A stretch of 7,337 bases of DNA, from positions 1-7,337 of the forward strand of contig JAFMQP010000197.1 of NCBI GenBank assembly GCA_017354575.1, read 5' to 3'. The notes under the pieces were generated by a model. That model worked only from the letters and a program-made list of their open reading frames with translations, was not told the DNA's origin and did not search any database. The first letter of the stretch is position 1. Each line of letters begins with the position of its first letter. Position numbers and translations under genes: made by a program. This document shows positions 6,971 through 7,337 of this stretch, piece after piece. Source of the DNA: Acidothermales bacterium. GTDB taxonomy: Bacteria; Actinomycetota; Actinomycetes; Streptosporangiales; WHST01.

Positions 6971-7055
6971 GTGCGGCGCGGTCCTCTTCAGTCGGGCTTC
7001 AGGGGCAGGACCGAGCCTAGGGGTCGGTACCGAGGGAACGGGTCGGCACCCCGGG

Positions 7056-7081
7056 AATTTATCGGCAATCGCTTTCATTAA
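7056..7081. promoter_or_regulatory. Candidate Zur-box-like operator
   Basis: This AT-rich block stands out from its GC-rich surroundings. On the minus strand it contains TGAAAGCGATTGCCG, which matches 10 of 15 positions of the TGAAAATGATTTTCA core that I recall for actinobacterial zinc-uptake-regulator sites. One half (TTTCATTA on the plus strand) is strong, the other is poor, and the palindrome is imperfect. Its position 26-51 nt before the start of a zinc-free ribosomal protein gene is what makes it credible. An ordinary AT-rich promoter element is the main alternative. Confidence 0.4.
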
Positions 7082-7101
7082 GGAGGTGTCGTCGAAGGAG
7101 G
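7080..7101 (+). promoter_or_regulatory. Tandem Shine-Dalgarno sequences before the L36 gene
   Basis: AAGGAGG occurs at 7080-7086 and again within GAAGGAGG at 7094-7101. The second lies 5 nt before the ATG at 7107 and decides that start. The first overlaps an in-frame GTG at 7086 that has no ribosome site of its own. It may be accidental or may serve as a ribosome standby site (inference). Confidence 0.7.
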
Positions 7102-7106
7102 CAGGC

Positions 7107-7229
7107 ATGAAGGTGCGCTCGTCGCTTCGCTCCTTGAAGCACCGTGAGGGTTCGATCGTGGTCCGCCGCGGACGCAGGACGTACGTCGTCAACAGGCGGA
7201 CGCCGAGGGTGAAGGCCCGCCAGGGCTAG
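7107..7229 (+). CDS. rpmJ: 50S ribosomal protein L36, zinc-independent (C-minus) paralogue
   Basis: A 40-residue basic protein that I recognise as the second, cysteine-free form of bL36: it starts MKVRSSLRSLKHREG, continues VVRRGRRTYVVNR, and ends in the hallmark PRVKARQG. Canonical L36 binds zinc through three Cys and one His; no Cys is present here. Known biology: actinobacteria and others make such paralogues under zinc limitation, usually under Zur repression, so they replace the zinc-containing form in the 50S subunit and spare zinc. The ATG at 7107 has a strong GAAGGAGG 5 nt upstream. The neighbouring AT-rich block at 7056-7081 may be the Zur operator. No other C-minus ribosomal protein gene (L28, L33, S14, S18) is visible in the window. 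The stop is only 1 bp from the stop of the convergent gene on the right. Family assignment is firm; the regulation is inferred. Confidence 0.93.
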   Translation: MKVRSSLRSLKHREGSIVVRRGRRTYVVNRRTPRVKARQG

Positions 7230-7230
7230 C

Positions 7231-7337
7231 TCATCTCACCAGGCGACGTCCCTCGAACCTGGCGACGTCGCCCGCGTCCGCCCACAGGGCCGCGGCGTCG
7301 GCGGCACGCAGCGGGTGAAAAGGATCCAGCGCCACCC
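7231..7337 (-). CDS. 3' end of an unrecognised minus-strand gene (partial)
   Basis: The minus-strand frame ending in TGA at 7231-7233 is open to the right edge and encodes the last 34 residues of a protein: VALDPFHPLRAADAAAL, then WADAGDVARFEGRRLVR. Third positions are nearly all G or C and the composition looks like real protein, so I think it is the C-terminus of a gene whose start lies outside the window. I do not recognise the family. Zur-linked clusters often contain COG0523/CobW-type metal chaperones, but this tail lacks the motif I would need to call one. It is tail-to-tail with the L36 gene. Confidence 0.6.
   Translation of the reverse strand, partial: VALDPFHPLRAADAAALWADAGDVARFEGRRLVR

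Larger units (their letters stand above)
6971..7106. promoter_or_regulatory. Intergenic region between helicase and L36 paralogue
   Basis: If the helicase starts at GTG 6970, this 136-bp stretch is the shared upstream region of two divergent genes. It contains a near-perfect direct repeat GGGTCGGYACC (7021-7031 and 7040-7050), an AT-rich block at 7056-7081 and two Shine-Dalgarno-like sequences in front of the L36 gene. The third-position composition of the helicase frame collapses here, which supports a noncoding role. Confidence 0.55.

Noticed and set aside
4376..7081. Very long plus-strand open frame opposite the helicase and monooxygenase
   Set aside because: Its product is repetitive Arg/Gly/His/Ala-rich sequence with no family motifs. 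It is the antisense shadow of GC-rich genes that carry clear motifs on the minus strand.
6939..7106. In-frame extension of the L36 gene upstream of 7107
   Set aside because: The family length is about 40 residues beginning MKVRSS, and the best ribosome-binding site is directly before 7107.

Overview
The window is very GC-rich, uses G or C at nearly all third codon positions, and starts several genes with GTG. It carries families common in actinomycetes: a luciferase-like flavin oxidoreductase, a berberine-bridge-type FAD oxidase and a zinc-free L36 paralogue. A high-GC actinobacterium is the best reading; the genus cannot be told from this sequence.

Layout from left to right. Positions 1-32 hold a perfect hairpin or palindrome. 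It is followed by a decayed C-terminal piece of a GNAT acetyltransferase (57-272, +). A minus-strand pair follows: an FAD-linked oxidase (738-2129) and, downstream of it, a VOC/glyoxalase-fold protein (280-663). They probably share one transcript from the divergent promoter region 2130-2236. On the other side of that region, a class-I glutamine-amidotransferase-like hydrolase (peptidase C26, 2237-2974) runs rightward. It ends 26 bp inside an MFS transporter gene (2949-4172, -) that comes the other way. The transporter start overlaps the stop of a luciferase-like monooxygenase (4169-5035, -), so those two form a tightly coupled operon. Upstream of the monooxygenase lies a frameshifted remnant of a serine/threonine protein kinase (about 5039-5253, -). 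Next is a superfamily 2 helicase (5279-6970, -). The right end has a small gene for a cysteine-free L36 ribosomal protein (7107-7229, +) and the 3' end of an unrecognised minus-strand gene (7231-7337).

The genes do not form one recognisable system. The clearest functional units are the oxidoreductase plus exporter-like transporter pair, the FAD oxidase plus VOC pair (both of unknown substrate), and the L36 paralogue with an AT-rich, Zur-box-like sequence in front of it. Two gene remnants (GNAT and kinase) show that this is a reshuffled accessory stretch. I see no transposase, CRISPR array, tRNA or rRNA. I found no convincing evidence for a new multi-gene system. The most checkable leads are the candidate zinc-responsive control of L36, the start of the helicase, the two remnants and the left-edge palindrome.
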